DNA of 64,000 nt from JAEUMD01 sp044222395. GTDB taxonomy: Bacteria; Pseudomonadota; Alphaproteobacteria; Rhizobiales; Hyphomicrobiaceae. Location: NCBI GenBank assembly GCA_044222395.1, contig JBGANK010000006.1:36497-100496 (forward strand). Direction: 5' to 3'. Positions 53,057 through 64,000 of the stretch are shown here, one piece after another. The notes under the pieces are model-generated. The model ran no database searches. It was not told the DNA's origin and saw nothing but the letters and a program-made list of their open reading frames with translations. Numbering within the stretch: the stretch's first letter is position 1; the number at the start of each line of letters is the position of its first letter. A program made the translations under genes and the position numbers.

Positions 53057-53563
53057 TCATGCCCCGCCTGCAGTCTCGAACTTGTCGAGCTCGGAAAGGA
53101 AAGTCTCATGGTCGATATAGTGTGTGCCGTCGCACGAGAACGTCATGTTGATCATGCCGTTCATCAGATTGATCGCCCCGTTGCGCAAATAGACCGTCTC
53201 ATCGGTGAGCCGCAGCCGCTTGAACTCGGCCAGCAGGCGCGCCGTCTCGGGCTCCCCAATCAGGGCCTTCCTGCCGGCATGATCGCTGTCCGGGAAGCGA
53301 TCGACGAACCCCGGCGCAAGCACCTCCTCGCGCACGAATTTCTCGTAGCAGAAGGGATCGCGCGCAAACCAGCATGTAAGCTGGCTCGATGAGTAATGGA
53401 TCTTTGAGTGGAACACGCCCTTGCGGGCCAGCAGCGAGACGACGATTGCATGAACCTCGTCGATATGCTGGTCGAACAGGCTGGTAGCGCGGTTCTGCTC
53501 GAACAGGAACTGCCTGACCGATGGATCACCCTTGATCTGCAACCACCGCTCAGGCATGTGCAC
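53057..53563 (-). CDS. Unknown conserved-looking cytoplasmic protein
   Basis: I do not recognise this 168-residue protein. It has no signal or membrane segment and mixes helices (FEQNRATSLFDQHIDEVHAIVVSLLA) with strands, with aromatic-rich patches (CWFARDPFCYEKFV) and three scattered Cys. MPERWL two codons in is an alternative start. It lies 82 bases downstream of kup on the same strand and could share its transcript. Its balanced amino-acid composition, unlike the Arg/Pro/Ala-rich antisense frames, supports a real gene. Confidence 0.7.
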   Translation of the reverse strand: MHMPERWLQIKGDPSVRQFLFEQNRATSLFDQHIDEVHAIVVSLLARKGVFHSKIHYSSSQLTCWFARDPFCYEKFVREEVLAPGFVDRFPDSDHAGRKALIGEPETARLLAEFKRLRLTDETVYLRNGAINLMNGMINMTFSCDGTHYIDHETFLSELDKFETAGGA

Positions 53564-53645
53564 CTATCCCCGCTTTCGAAAACGCCAGTCCCGTCGACGT
53601 CGGTCGCCCTCGTCTCGCCATTTCGGAATGGCGACATGACTGAGA

Positions 53646-55559
53646 TCAGATTTCCACCTGGGTTCCGATTTCGACGACTCTGTCAGTCGGGATCCTGAAG
53701 TACGTCGTGGCATCCTCGCCTATGCCGGTGAGTGCCATGTACATGCCTTCCTGCCAGATTGGCAATCCCCTATGCCGCGTTGGCTTTAGCGAACGCCGCG
53801 ACACGAAGAATGACGTCGCATTCATGTCGATGACGAGGTCCTTCCTGCGGCAATGCTCAATAATCTTGGGAACGCTCGGCGTCTCCATGAACCCATATCG
53901 TGCCACCACACGAAGAAAAGTCTCGGAAACCTTTTCGACCGTCACACGTTCGTGTCGTGGAACCCTCGGCACATCGACAGTCTTTATTGCCAGAATGATG
54001 TTTCGCTCGTGCAGCACGCGGTTGTGCTTCAGGTTGTGCAGCAGTGCCCTTGGTGCGTTGTCGGGCGAAGCAGTGAGGAATACCGCGGTGCCGGGAACCC
54101 GGATTGGCGGCTTCTGCTCGAGTTTGCTCGCCAGCCATTCGAAGTCACCGCCACCCTTGTTGGTCTGCTGCTCGACGATCTTGTTCCCATCCATCCACGT
54201 CAGAATGGCGAAGATCATGAAACCTGCGAATAGCAGGGGCAGCCACCCACCATCGACAAGCTTGAGTAGATTGGCGAAAAAGAACACCTGCTCTACGAGC
54301 AACAGCGGGAAAATCACCGCCATAGCGCGCCAGAAACTCCAGCGCCACAAGCGCCACACGACAAAGAACGCCATCAGCGACGTGATGATCATCGTCCCCG
54401 TCACCGAAATTCCGTACGCCGCGGCGAGATTGCCTGAACTTCTGAACACCATGACCAGAAACACGACACAGCCAAATAGCATCCAGTTGACACGCGGCAG
54501 GTAGATTTGACCGCTGGCACTCTCCGACGTGTGCCTGACGTGCAGGCGCGGCAATAGCCCGAGCTGCATGGCCTGTCGGGTGAGCGAAAAGGCACCTGAG
54601 ATCACGGCCTGACTTGCGATGATCGTTGATAGCGTCGCAAGCACGACCATGGGAATGAGAGCCCACTCCGGATAGAGGAGATAGAATGAGTTCTCCGCGG
54701 CGTGCGGATTGGCCAAAACAAGCGCACCCTGTCCGAAATAATTGACGACCAGCGATGGCAGCACGAGCGTGAACCACGCGATGCGAATTGGCACCCTTCC
54801 GAAGTGCCCCAGATCCGCATAAAGCGCCTCGGCTCCTGTCACAGCGAGAAACACGAGCCCAAGAACGGTGAAGCCGACGATGCCGTTCGTCGCGACGAAC
54901 GCGATGCCATGCACAGGATTGAGCGCCGCCAGGACCGACGGATCATCCATGACATGTGCGGCACCACCCGCTGCCAGCACAAGAAACCAGATCACCGTGA
55001 TCGGGCCGAAGAACTTTGCCACCCGCGCAGTGCCGTGCGACTGCACCCAGAACAGCAAGAACAGGATCAAGATCGCAATCGGCACAACTGCCCGCGCCAA
55101 GCCTGGATGTATGAGCTTGAGGCCCTCCACAGCCGAAATGACGGAGATCGCTGGCGTGATGACAGCGTCACCATAGAAGAATGCCGCGCCCACGATGCCG
55201 AGCAGCAGTATCAGCCGCGCACTTCGCTTGGCGACCTGCTGGCTCAGCGCCATCAGCGCGAACGTGCCGCCCTCGCCGTTGTTGTCCGCACGCAGCAGGA
55301 GCCACACGTACTTGAGCGTGACGATCACGACCAGCGCCCACGTGATGAGCGAGAGCACGCCAAGCACGATGGTGCGGTTATCGATGCCGTTTCCGTGAGC
55401 CGCGATGAGAGCTTCGCGAAAAGCGTAAAGCGGACTGGTACCGATGTCGCCATAGACGACGCCGACAGAGCCCAGCACCATTCCCCACAAGCGGCCATCG
55501 AACAACTCGGCCGAGCTGTCCTTACCGTTCGAGCCGCCTGCACTATATGGTTCAGCCAT
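53646..55559 (-). CDS. kup: KUP-family potassium uptake transporter
   Basis: The 637-residue inner-membrane protein imports K+ with protons. The family's first helix region is GSVGVVYGDIGTSPLYAFREAL, followed by 11 more hydrophobic helices and a soluble C-terminal part of about 170 residues with GTAVFLTASPDNAPRALLHNLKHN. Length is typical (620-640). It begins after a gap of 282 bases holding a dispersed repeat, downstream of gyrB. Several kup copies are common in Hyphomicrobiales. Confidence 0.96.
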   Translation of the reverse strand: MAEPYSAGGSNGKDSSAELFDGRLWGMVLGSVGVVYGDIGTSPLYAFREALIAAHGNGIDNRTIVLGVLSLITWALVVIVTLKYVWLLLRADNNGEGGTFALMALSQQVAKRSARLILLLGIVGAAFFYGDAVITPAISVISAVEGLKLIHPGLARAVVPIAILILFLLFWVQSHGTARVAKFFGPITVIWFLVLAAGGAAHVMDDPSVLAALNPVHGIAFVATNGIVGFTVLGLVFLAVTGAEALYADLGHFGRVPIRIAWFTLVLPSLVVNYFGQGALVLANPHAAENSFYLLYPEWALIPMVVLATLSTIIASQAVISGAFSLTRQAMQLGLLPRLHVRHTSESASGQIYLPRVNWMLFGCVVFLVMVFRSSGNLAAAYGISVTGTMIITSLMAFFVVWRLWRWSFWRAMAVIFPLLLVEQVFFFANLLKLVDGGWLPLLFAGFMIFAILTWMDGNKIVEQQTNKGGGDFEWLASKLEQKPPIRVPGTAVFLTASPDNAPRALLHNLKHNRVLHERNIILAIKTVDVPRVPRHERVTVEKVSETFLRVVARYGFMETPSVPKIIEHCRRKDLVIDMNATSFFVSRRSLKPTRHRGLPIWQEGMYMALTGIGEDATTYFRIPTDRVVEIGTQVEI

Positions 55560-55655
55560 GATTGCGACCTGCCGCGCAGCTTGCTGCGCGGGCTTTTAGT
55601 CGTCTCTCAAGCGAAAATCTAGTACCTGCAGCAAGAGATTGACGAGTCGACGTTT

Positions 55656-55736
55656 CAGCAGTTCAGCGTGAAAAACAGGCTCAATGCAGAAGGTTAGAGC
55701 GTTTTCGCGGCCTTATGAAAAGCGAACATGCCCTAA
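55656..55736. repeat. Diverged copy of the 41154-41268 intergenic repeat
   Basis: It shares GTTCAGCGTGAAAAACA and an imperfect inverted pair AGAGCGTTTTCGCG ... GCGAACATGCCCT with the element near regB. The CTAGAGC end is missing. It lies between gyrB and kup. Confidence 0.7.
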
Positions 55737-55841
55737 AGTGATGCATCGCCATGCAAAGCTATACGCGACCGCCACTGCTCCATCTGCATGTCAATTGGAG
55801 CACAACCGATCGTGTGGCGCCCCATAGGGCGGCGTCCGCGA

Positions 55842-58286
<2,445 letters not shown>

Positions 58287-58439
58287 GGAGAGTCCTTAAG
58301 TCTTGCCGCTCGCGTCTCGCGCATCGCGGGAGCCTCACGCGCTATTCGTGCGCGTTGCGCGAAGCCACTCCGCGGGGACCTGGATGATCGGCCGGGGCAC
58401 CCTCCGCATCGCCTGCGAAACCCGACCCGATTGGGACCG

Positions 58440-58569
58440 CTAGAGCCTGATCGGCTGAGCTGGAACCACTTCCGGTTTCAGCGAAGGCGTGAATCAGACT
58501 CTCAAACATACACCTAGAGCAGGCCACCATGACCGATGCGATCGAACCAAGATGGATCGTGCTCTAGAG
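58440..58569. repeat. Dispersed 'CTAGAGC' intergenic repeat between recF and gyrB
   Basis: The element opens with CTAGAGCCTGATC, has TGGAACCACTTCCGGTTTCA in its middle and TGAATCAGACTCTC at the end of its first half. A second half runs between CTAGAGCA (58514-58521) and TGCTCTAG (58560-58567). The wording matches the rhizobial 'TAGAGCATGATCCGGAAAAGT' type of intergenic palindromes. Outside it the 427-base gap contains only the gyrB leader. Confidence 0.8.
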
Positions 58570-58713
58570 TGCGATCCGAACAGTGCCAAAATGTATAGCA
58601 CGGATGCCGCCCGAACGCACCAAAAATAGCCGTGCGAACGCCTCACGCGCGTCGAATATTCTCATTCAATATCAGAAGGTTACGTGGCCGGTCGAGAAGC
58701 CGCACGATGACCG

Positions 58714-59943
58714 TCACAACGGCTTCGCCTGGCCCCCGTCGACGCGCCGGAATTGCGCCCGTCCCGATAGCGCCTCGAACGCTGCCGCATCGGTGCCGGT
58801 CATCCACGCCTGCGCTCCCAGCCGCAGGATTTCCTCGAACAGCGCCGCGCGTCGATCAGCATCGAAATGCGCCGTTACTTCGTCGAGCAGCAGGATCGGC
58901 GCAAGGCCGCTCTGGCGCTCCGCGACGAGCTCGGCGTGGGCAAGCACGATGCCGAACAGCAGCGCCTTTTGCTCGCCTGTCGAGGAGTGCCGCGCGGCCA
59001 TCGCCTTGGGGCCATGCCCGACGACGAGATCGGAGCGGTGCGGGCCCGACAGCGCACGACCCGCAGCCCGGTCGCGCTCACGAACGGTGCGCAGCTCGCG
59101 CATGTACAGATCTTCCACATCGACCGCCGCACGATCGGCGAGCGCGCTTTCCAGCGTTCCTTCGAGTGCCAAGTCTGCCCAGGGAAAATGCGAGTTTGGA
59201 TTTCGGTCGCGTCGACGCGTGATCACCTGCGAAAGGCTCGCCACCGCTTCGGCGCGTTGCGCAGCAACAGCAACGCCGTTCTCCGCCATGACGATTTCGA
59301 AGCCTTCGATCAGCGCGTTGTCACGCACACCATCGGCCAGCAGTTTGTTGCGCGACTGCATGGCCCGCTCGAAGCGACCGACGCGCGTTCGATAGCCGGC
59401 ATCGAAACACAGGATCAAACGGTCGAGAAACCTGCGCCGGTCGCCGGCCGCACCAACGAACAAACCGTCCATCGACGGCGTCAGCCACACCATCTCCACG
59501 TAGTCGGCAAGCGCCCCCGACCCCGAATGCGTCTCGCCGTCGATGCGCACGATGCGGCCCTGCCGCCCGCCTTCACCGCCGCTGCCGTTGCCTTCGTTGT
59601 TGCCGCGACTGCCGCTCGCCCGCGTCAGCCCTGTACCGATGTCGACCGTCCCCAGCGCTGTATGCACGCGCCCCGCGACCGACCAGCTGCCGTCGCCTCC
59701 TGCAAGCGCCAGCTCCGGAAACGGCTCGCGCCGCAAGCCCTGGCCGGGCGCCAGCATCGAGATCGCTTCAAGGAAGTTCGTCTTGCCCGCGCCATTCGGC
59801 CCGACCAGCACGACCGGCTCCGCCGACACCTCGACCACCGCGGACGGATAGCTGCGAAAATTGGTGAGCTGCACCCGCTCGATCCAGAGGCGCGCAGCGG
59901 ATTTCGTCCGATCAGCTTTCACCGATGTGGCGTTGCTTGTCAT
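58714..59943 (-). CDS. recF: DNA replication and repair protein RecF
   Basis: The roughly 409-residue SMC-like ATPase loads RecA at gaps with RecO and RecR. It has ERVQLTNFRSYPS at the N-terminus, Walker A VGPNGAGKTNFLEAISML, the ABC-type signature SSTGEQKALLFGIVLAHAEL and Walker B LLLDEVTAHFDADRR. An N-terminal polar extension of about 20 residues precedes the conserved start. A Gly/Ser-rich insert lies near residue 120. GTG at 59946 and ATG at 59943 are adjacent starts. It lies in the dnaA-dnaN-recF-gyrB order, with one unknown gene inserted between it and dnaN. Confidence 0.97.
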   Translation of the reverse strand: MTSNATSVKADRTKSAARLWIERVQLTNFRSYPSAVVEVSAEPVVLVGPNGAGKTNFLEAISMLAPGQGLRREPFPELALAGGDGSWSVAGRVHTALGTVDIGTGLTRASGSRGNNEGNGSGGEGGRQGRIVRIDGETHSGSGALADYVEMVWLTPSMDGLFVGAAGDRRRFLDRLILCFDAGYRTRVGRFERAMQSRNKLLADGVRDNALIEGFEIVMAENGVAVAAQRAEAVASLSQVITRRRDRNPNSHFPWADLALEGTLESALADRAAVDVEDLYMRELRTVRERDRAAGRALSGPHRSDLVVGHGPKAMAARHSSTGEQKALLFGIVLAHAELVAERQSGLAPILLLDEVTAHFDADRRAALFEEILRLGAQAWMTGTDAAAFEALSGRAQFRRVDGGQAKPL

Positions 59944-60044
59944 CACTGCTAGCGCGTCGTCTCCATCCCCTCGCCGTCGTGGCAGAAGGTCGAGGTGAGA
60001 CCAGCGGGATCGAGTGGCTTCATATCTCTCGCCGAGCCTCAGTC

Positions 60045-60533
60045 CTACTCGCGGTCGGAACGCTCCCGCTCAGTCCAGTAGCTCATGTCCCCCAGGATCT
60101 CGTACAGTCGATCAGGATTCTTCAGAGCTTCTGCGTGCGGCAGCTGTGCCAGCTTGTGATGCGCGAAATAGCCATCGAACTCCACGTCGGTCGAATCGAC
60201 GGTGAAATAGCCCCCATCGAGGTAGACGACGATATCACCAACCTCGAACGGCTCGAGCGCTTCAGCCATCGCGTCGGCCCAATCCTGGATATCGCTCGCC
60301 GCCACCGGCCCGAGATTCCGCGCTATCGCTTCGCGCCGGCCCAGCTCGAACAACGAAACGTCCGTTTCCCGCACCTCGGCAAATGTGAAGGCCTTCTTGC
60401 ACTTCGAGCAGGAGATGAGCCAGCCGCACCCGCACCATGGACAGTCCAATTGCGCGGTCGACATCGCCGGCTCGCCGACGCAGGTGCAAAACGAAAGTAC
60501 GTTGTCATTGGCCTTGTAGAGGAACTTCGGCAT
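60045..60533 (-). CDS. Zinc-ribbon-like unknown protein between dnaN and recF
   Basis: I do not recognise this 162-residue protein. Its N-terminal third is cysteine-rich: CTC near residue 19, then CPWCGC and CSKC, which together look like a zinc ribbon. After KAFTFAEV comes an acidic, helix-rich part (DIQDWADAMAEALEPF), then a beta-rich DIVVYLDGGYFTVDSTDVEFDGYFAHHKLAQLP segment with a HH pair, and an acidic helical tail. It starts 35 bases after dnaN, with its ATG at 60533 favoured over one four codons earlier. Amino-acid composition differs from antisense frames and supports a real protein. The classical cluster lacks it. Confidence 0.75.
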   Translation of the reverse strand: MPKFLYKANDNVLSFCTCVGEPAMSTAQLDCPWCGCGWLISCSKCKKAFTFAEVRETDVSLFELGRREAIARNLGPVAASDIQDWADAMAEALEPFEVGDIVVYLDGGYFTVDSTDVEFDGYFAHHKLAQLPHAEALKNPDRLYEILGDMSYWTERERSDRE

Positions 60534-60568
60534 GCCCGCCCACACCTCGATAGCCGCACCAACGGCGC

Positions 60569-61687
60569 CTAGACCCGCATCGGCATCAGCACATAAAGCG
60601 CGGTCGTGTCGCCGGTGTCGCGCACCATCGTCGGCGATGCCGGATCGTTCAGCATGAAGCTTGCTTCGTCGCCTTCCAGTTGCCCGGCGATGTCGAGCAG
60701 ATAGCGCGCGTTGAAGCCGATTTCGAGCGGCTGGCTTGCATAGTCTGCGCCGATCTCTTCCGTCGCACTGCCGCCGTCCGGATTGTTGACCGACAGCACC
60801 AGCTTGTCGGGCGCGATGTTGAGTTTGACCGCGCGCCCGCGCTCCGACGCGATCGTCGAGACGCGATCGACCGCGCTCATGAACTCCGCGTTTGGCACCT
60901 TCAGCACCTTGTCGTTCCCCTGCGGGATCACGCGCTCGTAGTCGGGGAAGGTGCCGTCGATCAGCTTGGAGGTCAACGTCACCGTGCCGATCTGGAACCG
61001 GATCTTGGACTGGCTGACGCCCACATGCACGGTATCGCCCGATGCTTCGATCAGGCGATGCAGCTCGTGCACGGTCTTGCGCGGCACGATCACGCCCGGC
61101 ATTCCCGCTGCTCCCTTGGGCAGCGGCAGCTCGACCTGCGCTAGGCGATGGCCGTCGGTCGCCACCGCGCGCAGCACCTCGGTCTTGCCGCTCTTGGCCG
61201 TGTGCAGGTAGATGCCATTGAGGTAGTAGCGCGTTTCCTCCGTCGAGATCGCGAACCGCGTCTTCTCGATCAGCCGTTTGAGATCCGCCGCCGAAACGTC
61301 GAAGGACTGGGTCATATCGCCGGCCGACACGTCGGGAAAATCCTCCGGCGCCAGCGTCTGCAGCGCAAAGCGCGCATGCCCCGCCGCAATCGTCAGCCGC
61401 TCCTTCTCGGCGTCCGTCTTGATCTCGACTTCCGAGCCGTCGGGCAGTTTGCGCACGATATCGTGCAGGATGTGTGCGGGCACCGTGACGGCCCCACCCG
61501 TCTTGACGTCGGCGCCGACGGCTTCCACCACCTCGCGCTCCAGGTCCGTGGCCTTGAAAGACAGCCGGCTGTCCTTGGCTTTCAGCAGCACGTTCGACAG
61601 GATGGGAATGGTCGTGCGCCGTTCCACCACGCTCGTCACATGACTGAGCGCCCGGAGAAGCTCACCTCGTTCGATGACTAGCCGCAT
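60569..61687 (-). CDS. dnaN: DNA polymerase III beta subunit (sliding clamp)
   Basis: The 372-residue processivity clamp forms a ring of three similar domains per monomer. It begins MRLVIERGELLRALSHV after GAAGGATT and shows SVVERRTTIPILSN, LPDGSEVEIKTD, RYYLNGIYLH and the C-terminal ALYVLMPMRV clamp end. The in-frame extension upstream of 61687 is rejected because the family starts at MRLVIER. It follows dnaA by 431 bases and precedes the zinc-ribbon gene. Confidence 0.98.
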   Translation of the reverse strand: MRLVIERGELLRALSHVTSVVERRTTIPILSNVLLKAKDSRLSFKATDLEREVVEAVGADVKTGGAVTVPAHILHDIVRKLPDGSEVEIKTDAEKERLTIAAGHARFALQTLAPEDFPDVSAGDMTQSFDVSAADLKRLIEKTRFAISTEETRYYLNGIYLHTAKSGKTEVLRAVATDGHRLAQVELPLPKGAAGMPGVIVPRKTVHELHRLIEASGDTVHVGVSQSKIRFQIGTVTLTSKLIDGTFPDYERVIPQGNDKVLKVPNAEFMSAVDRVSTIASERGRAVKLNIAPDKLVLSVNNPDGGSATEEIGADYASQPLEIGFNARYLLDIAGQLEGDEASFMLNDPASPTMVRDTGDTTALYVLMPMRV

Positions 61688-61977
61688 GCTCAATCCTTCA
61701 AGCGGTCCATTGAGAAACTGCAGGGCCTGGAGGGCCGCCGACGCATCGGGCATGTGGCGGGCCACGCCCCAGTTCTGGGCATCCCGGCATGGCGTCGGCA
61801 CTCTGGTCGGCAGGCGGTGCCCGGCAAACGGGAATCGGGGCTCGCACTTCACCCCATACGCGCCTGATTTACAAGGGGTCCGAGCCGACCCGAACGCCAT
61901 ATTGAACATGCTTTTTGGCCCCGCCAGGCACAGCCAGCGAACCTGATCGGCACGCGATTGCCCGCGCAGCAAAGTAA

Positions 61978-62011
61978 GGAGAGCGGCGTCCGTTGCCGGA
62001 TACCGCTCTCC
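61978..62011 (-). terminator. Strong hairpin downstream of dnaA
   Basis: GGAGAGCGG pairs with CCGCTCTCC (9 bp), with a nested TCCG/CGGA stem closed by a GCAA tetraloop, followed on the minus strand by TTACTTTG. It lies 108 bases past the dnaA stop. The rest of 61688-62118 shows no gene and no TTATNCACA box. Confidence 0.55.
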
Positions 62012-62118
62012 TCCCCGCTAAATGCCTGCAACAGCAAAAACCCTCGCCGCCGCAGACACTTCCCGCTGGCCGGGGCGCCACAGCCATAGCGCGCCCACTG
62101 CCAAGCATGTCCCTTCGA

Positions 62119-63672
62119 TCAATGGCTGAGCAGCTTCTTCAGCTCATCGATCTCGTCTCTCAAGCGCGGATTGCCCGAAATCTCGTTCTCAATCTTGCGG
62201 ATCGCGTGCAAAACCGTTGTGTGGTCGCGATTGCCGAACCGACGCCCGATCTCCGGTAGCGAGCGCGCTGTCAGCTGCTTCGCCAGATACATGCCGATCT
62301 GGCGTGGCCACACCACCGAGCGATGCCGGCGCTGTGACAGCAGATCGCCCTTCGACACACCGAAGTGGCGCGAGATGATCCGCAGGATGTCCTCGATCTT
62401 GATCCGCCGCGGCTCGATGCCCTGCACGAGATCGCGCACCACCGTCTCGGCGATGTCGAGCGAAATCGGCGTGCGCATATATTGCCAGTTGGCAAACAGC
62501 CGGGTGATCGCACCCTCCAGTTCGCGCCCGTTCTCGGTCAGCCGCTCCGCCAGCAGGTTGATGACATCCTGGGACAGCTGGAACGAGCGATCGAGCGCCG
62601 CCTTCTCCGCGATGCGCTTTTCCAGGACCTTCACGCGCAGGTCGTAGTCGAGCGATCCGAGTTCCGTGACGAGCCCACGCTGCAGACGCGAGCGCATCCG
62701 CTCGTTCAGCCGATCGATGTGGTTGGGAGCACGTGCCGACGCCACCACCACCTGCCGCCCGCCGTCGAGCAGTGCATTGATGATGTGATCGAATTCCTGC
62801 TCGGTCTTCTCGCCGTGCATGAACTCCAGGTCGTCGATCAGCAGAAGATTGATCGAACGGAACTTCTCCTTGAACGCAAGCGGATCGGAGCTGCGCAGCG
62901 CCTCGACGAACTGATAGCGGAAGCGCTCGGCCGTCAGATAGAGCACCTGCGCGTCCGGGTTCCGGTTCTTCACCTCCCAGGCGATCGCGTGCAGAAGATG
63001 CGTCTTTCCGAGCCCCACGGAGGAGTGGATGTAGAGCGGATTGAACGCCGGGCTCGACGACAGCACGGTTTCCGCCACCTGCGTCGCGCCCGCATGCGCC
63101 ATGCGGTTCGAAGCGCCGACAACGAACGTGTCGAAGGTATAGCGCGGATCGAGCGGTGAGCCCTCGAAGCCACCGACCTGGGTCCGCCCTTGCGGCAACG
63201 GCATGATCGCCTGCATCGCCGCCGCCGACGGCAAGCGCTGGCCGTCTTGTGACATCGATTTGGCATTCGCACCAAATGCATCTTGGCGACCCGCATCACC
63301 AGCCGGCGGTTGCGTCTTGCCGGCCCCGCCACCAGGCTGCCGCAGCAGCACTTCGACGCGCTCGGCGCCCTTGAACTCGGCCCTGCAGCACGACAGCAGC
63401 GCGTCCTCGTAGTGCGACTGGATCCAATTGCGCAGGAACTTCACCGGCACCGACACCTTCACCGTCGAACCATCGAAGCTTTCGAATTCCAGCGCGTTGA
63501 ACCAGCTCGTGAAGATATCTTCGCCCAGCTGCGCCCTGAGCATCGCGCGAACCTTGTGTCCGCGTCCGTCGACCGCCTGCGCGACTGTCGTGCCTTCAGG
63601 CCTCGTTGGCGCCAGCTGCTCGCCCGCCGCCTTGGCCAAAACCTCCGCACCCACTTTTTCAATGCTTTCCAT
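62119..63672 (-). CDS. dnaA: Chromosomal replication initiator DnaA
   Basis: This 517-residue AAA+ protein binds DnaA boxes and opens the origin. Domain I includes VRAMLRAQLGEDIFTSWFNALEFE. A Gly/Gln-rich linker of about 70 residues follows, then the AAA+ core with VGLGKTHLLHAI (Walker A) and LLIDDLEFMHGE (Walker B). Domain IV has the DNA-binding signature ARSLPEIGRRFGNRDHTTVLHA. The ATG at 63672 is preferred to a GTG 10 codons upstream. It is separated from the rhodanese-like gene by 123 bases. Confidence 0.98.
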   Translation of the reverse strand: MESIEKVGAEVLAKAAGEQLAPTRPEGTTVAQAVDGRGHKVRAMLRAQLGEDIFTSWFNALEFESFDGSTVKVSVPVKFLRNWIQSHYEDALLSCCRAEFKGAERVEVLLRQPGGGAGKTQPPAGDAGRQDAFGANAKSMSQDGQRLPSAAAMQAIMPLPQGRTQVGGFEGSPLDPRYTFDTFVVGASNRMAHAGATQVAETVLSSSPAFNPLYIHSSVGLGKTHLLHAIAWEVKNRNPDAQVLYLTAERFRYQFVEALRSSDPLAFKEKFRSINLLLIDDLEFMHGEKTEQEFDHIINALLDGGRQVVVASARAPNHIDRLNERMRSRLQRGLVTELGSLDYDLRVKVLEKRIAEKAALDRSFQLSQDVINLLAERLTENGRELEGAITRLFANWQYMRTPISLDIAETVVRDLVQGIEPRRIKIEDILRIISRHFGVSKGDLLSQRRHRSVVWPRQIGMYLAKQLTARSLPEIGRRFGNRDHTTVLHAIRKIENEISGNPRLRDEIDELKKLLSH

Positions 63673-63795
63673 CAGACTTGCCCCCTGAACTCTGAGCCCC
63701 ACCTGTTTTCCGGACCGATCGGCAACGACAACCCCTTCGCGCCCGACCCCTCGGGCGGCGTTATCGAAATCGATCTGACCTTTGCGTTGTGGGTG

Positions 63796-64000
63796 CTAGC
63801 CCTGCACCCAAGGAAGCCCGGCGACTTTCCAGCCACAGGCACTTCCCCTGTGACGGAACGCATCGAGAGGACCCTCGAACCCTTCCGTCACGTTGCGGCA
63901 GCGCGGGTAACCCGCCTCTACCATCACTTGCGCTGCCATGCGGCTGCGGCCTCCAGACCTGCAGATGAAGAAGATTTCCGCATCCTTCTTCACGCCTGTC
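63796..64000 (-). CDS. Rhodanese-like domain protein, C-terminal part (cut by right edge)
   Basis: Sixty-eight C-terminal codons are visible on the minus strand. They include the active-site loop FFICRSGGRSRMAA (Cys in CRSGGRS), then VTEGFEGPLDAFRH and the family's usual last segment before GWKVAGLPWVQG. It would move sulfane sulfur in the cytoplasm. The start lies outside the window. Its role beside dnaA is not known. Confidence 0.88.
   Translation of the reverse strand, partial: TGVKKDAEIFFICRSGGRSRMAAQVMVEAGYPRCRNVTEGFEGPLDAFRHRGSACGWKVAGLPWVQG

Noticed and set aside
63778..63815. GGGTGC/GCACCC inverted repeat at the end of the rhodanese gene
   Set aside because: It overlaps the stop codon and has no T-run on the minus strand, so terminator function is not supported.

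Overview
This window reads as a GC-rich, gene-dense core stretch of an alphaproteobacterial chromosome, most likely order Hyphomicrobiales (Rhizobiales). The lineage is inferred from several genes together: GcrA, the RegB/RegA redox two-component system, MmcB, a double-length dCTP deaminase, a SAM-II riboswitch ahead of metZ, intracellular PHA depolymerase, the order argD-argF-hslO, and dispersed 'CTAGAGCATG...' intergenic repeats. I see no prophage, transposase, CRISPR array or integrated-element boundary. Most genes are housekeeping, so the unusual signals are in gene architecture, leaders and small unknown genes.

Layout. 1-5.5 kb: an Mrp P-loop protein with an HCF101-like three-domain layout (cut by the left edge), a TauE/SafE exporter and a secreted S8 protease with Cys-rich repeats. 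5.7-10.5 kb: an RND efflux adaptor and permease with overlapping ends. 10.9-15 kb: L,D-transpeptidase, a small exported protein, Ada, a POT peptide transporter with a damaged-looking 5' end, and tRNA-Phe. 15.2-21.8 kb: addA-trxA, panE and two membrane proteins. 22-31.9 kb: amino-acid and nucleotide metabolism (dapE, dcd, metZ, apaG, argE, then argD-argF-hslO on the other strand) with a pentapeptide-repeat protein. 32.5-38.8 kb: gcrA, ppk2, a Lon-like protease coupled to a Usp-like protein, mmcB and a DUF2798 protein. 39-42 kb: regB-regA, divergent from a Sco-like protein that has lost its copper ligands. 42-49.7 kb: phaZ, a YgjP-like metallopeptidase, an acyl-CoA transferase, a class A PBP and a small membrane protein. 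50-55.6 kb: PagL-like deacylase, an AidB-type acyl-CoA dehydrogenase, a YaiI family protein, an unknown protein and Kup. 55.8-64 kb, all on the minus strand: gyrB, recF, a zinc-ribbon protein, dnaN, dnaA and a rhodanese-like protein cut by the right edge.

How the genes work together. The dnaA-dnaN-(zinc ribbon)-recF-gyrB block is the classical replication-initiation cluster, here with one extra gene inserted. The arg genes cover the acetylornithine-to-citrulline part of arginine synthesis. MetZ synthesis is probably limited by S-adenosylmethionine through a riboswitch followed by an intrinsic terminator, and argD also has a terminator in its leader. RegB/RegA would couple redox state to transcription, with the Sco-like protein as a possible membrane partner. 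Repeats of at least two families lie in intergenic gaps next to regB, kup, gyrB and yaiI.
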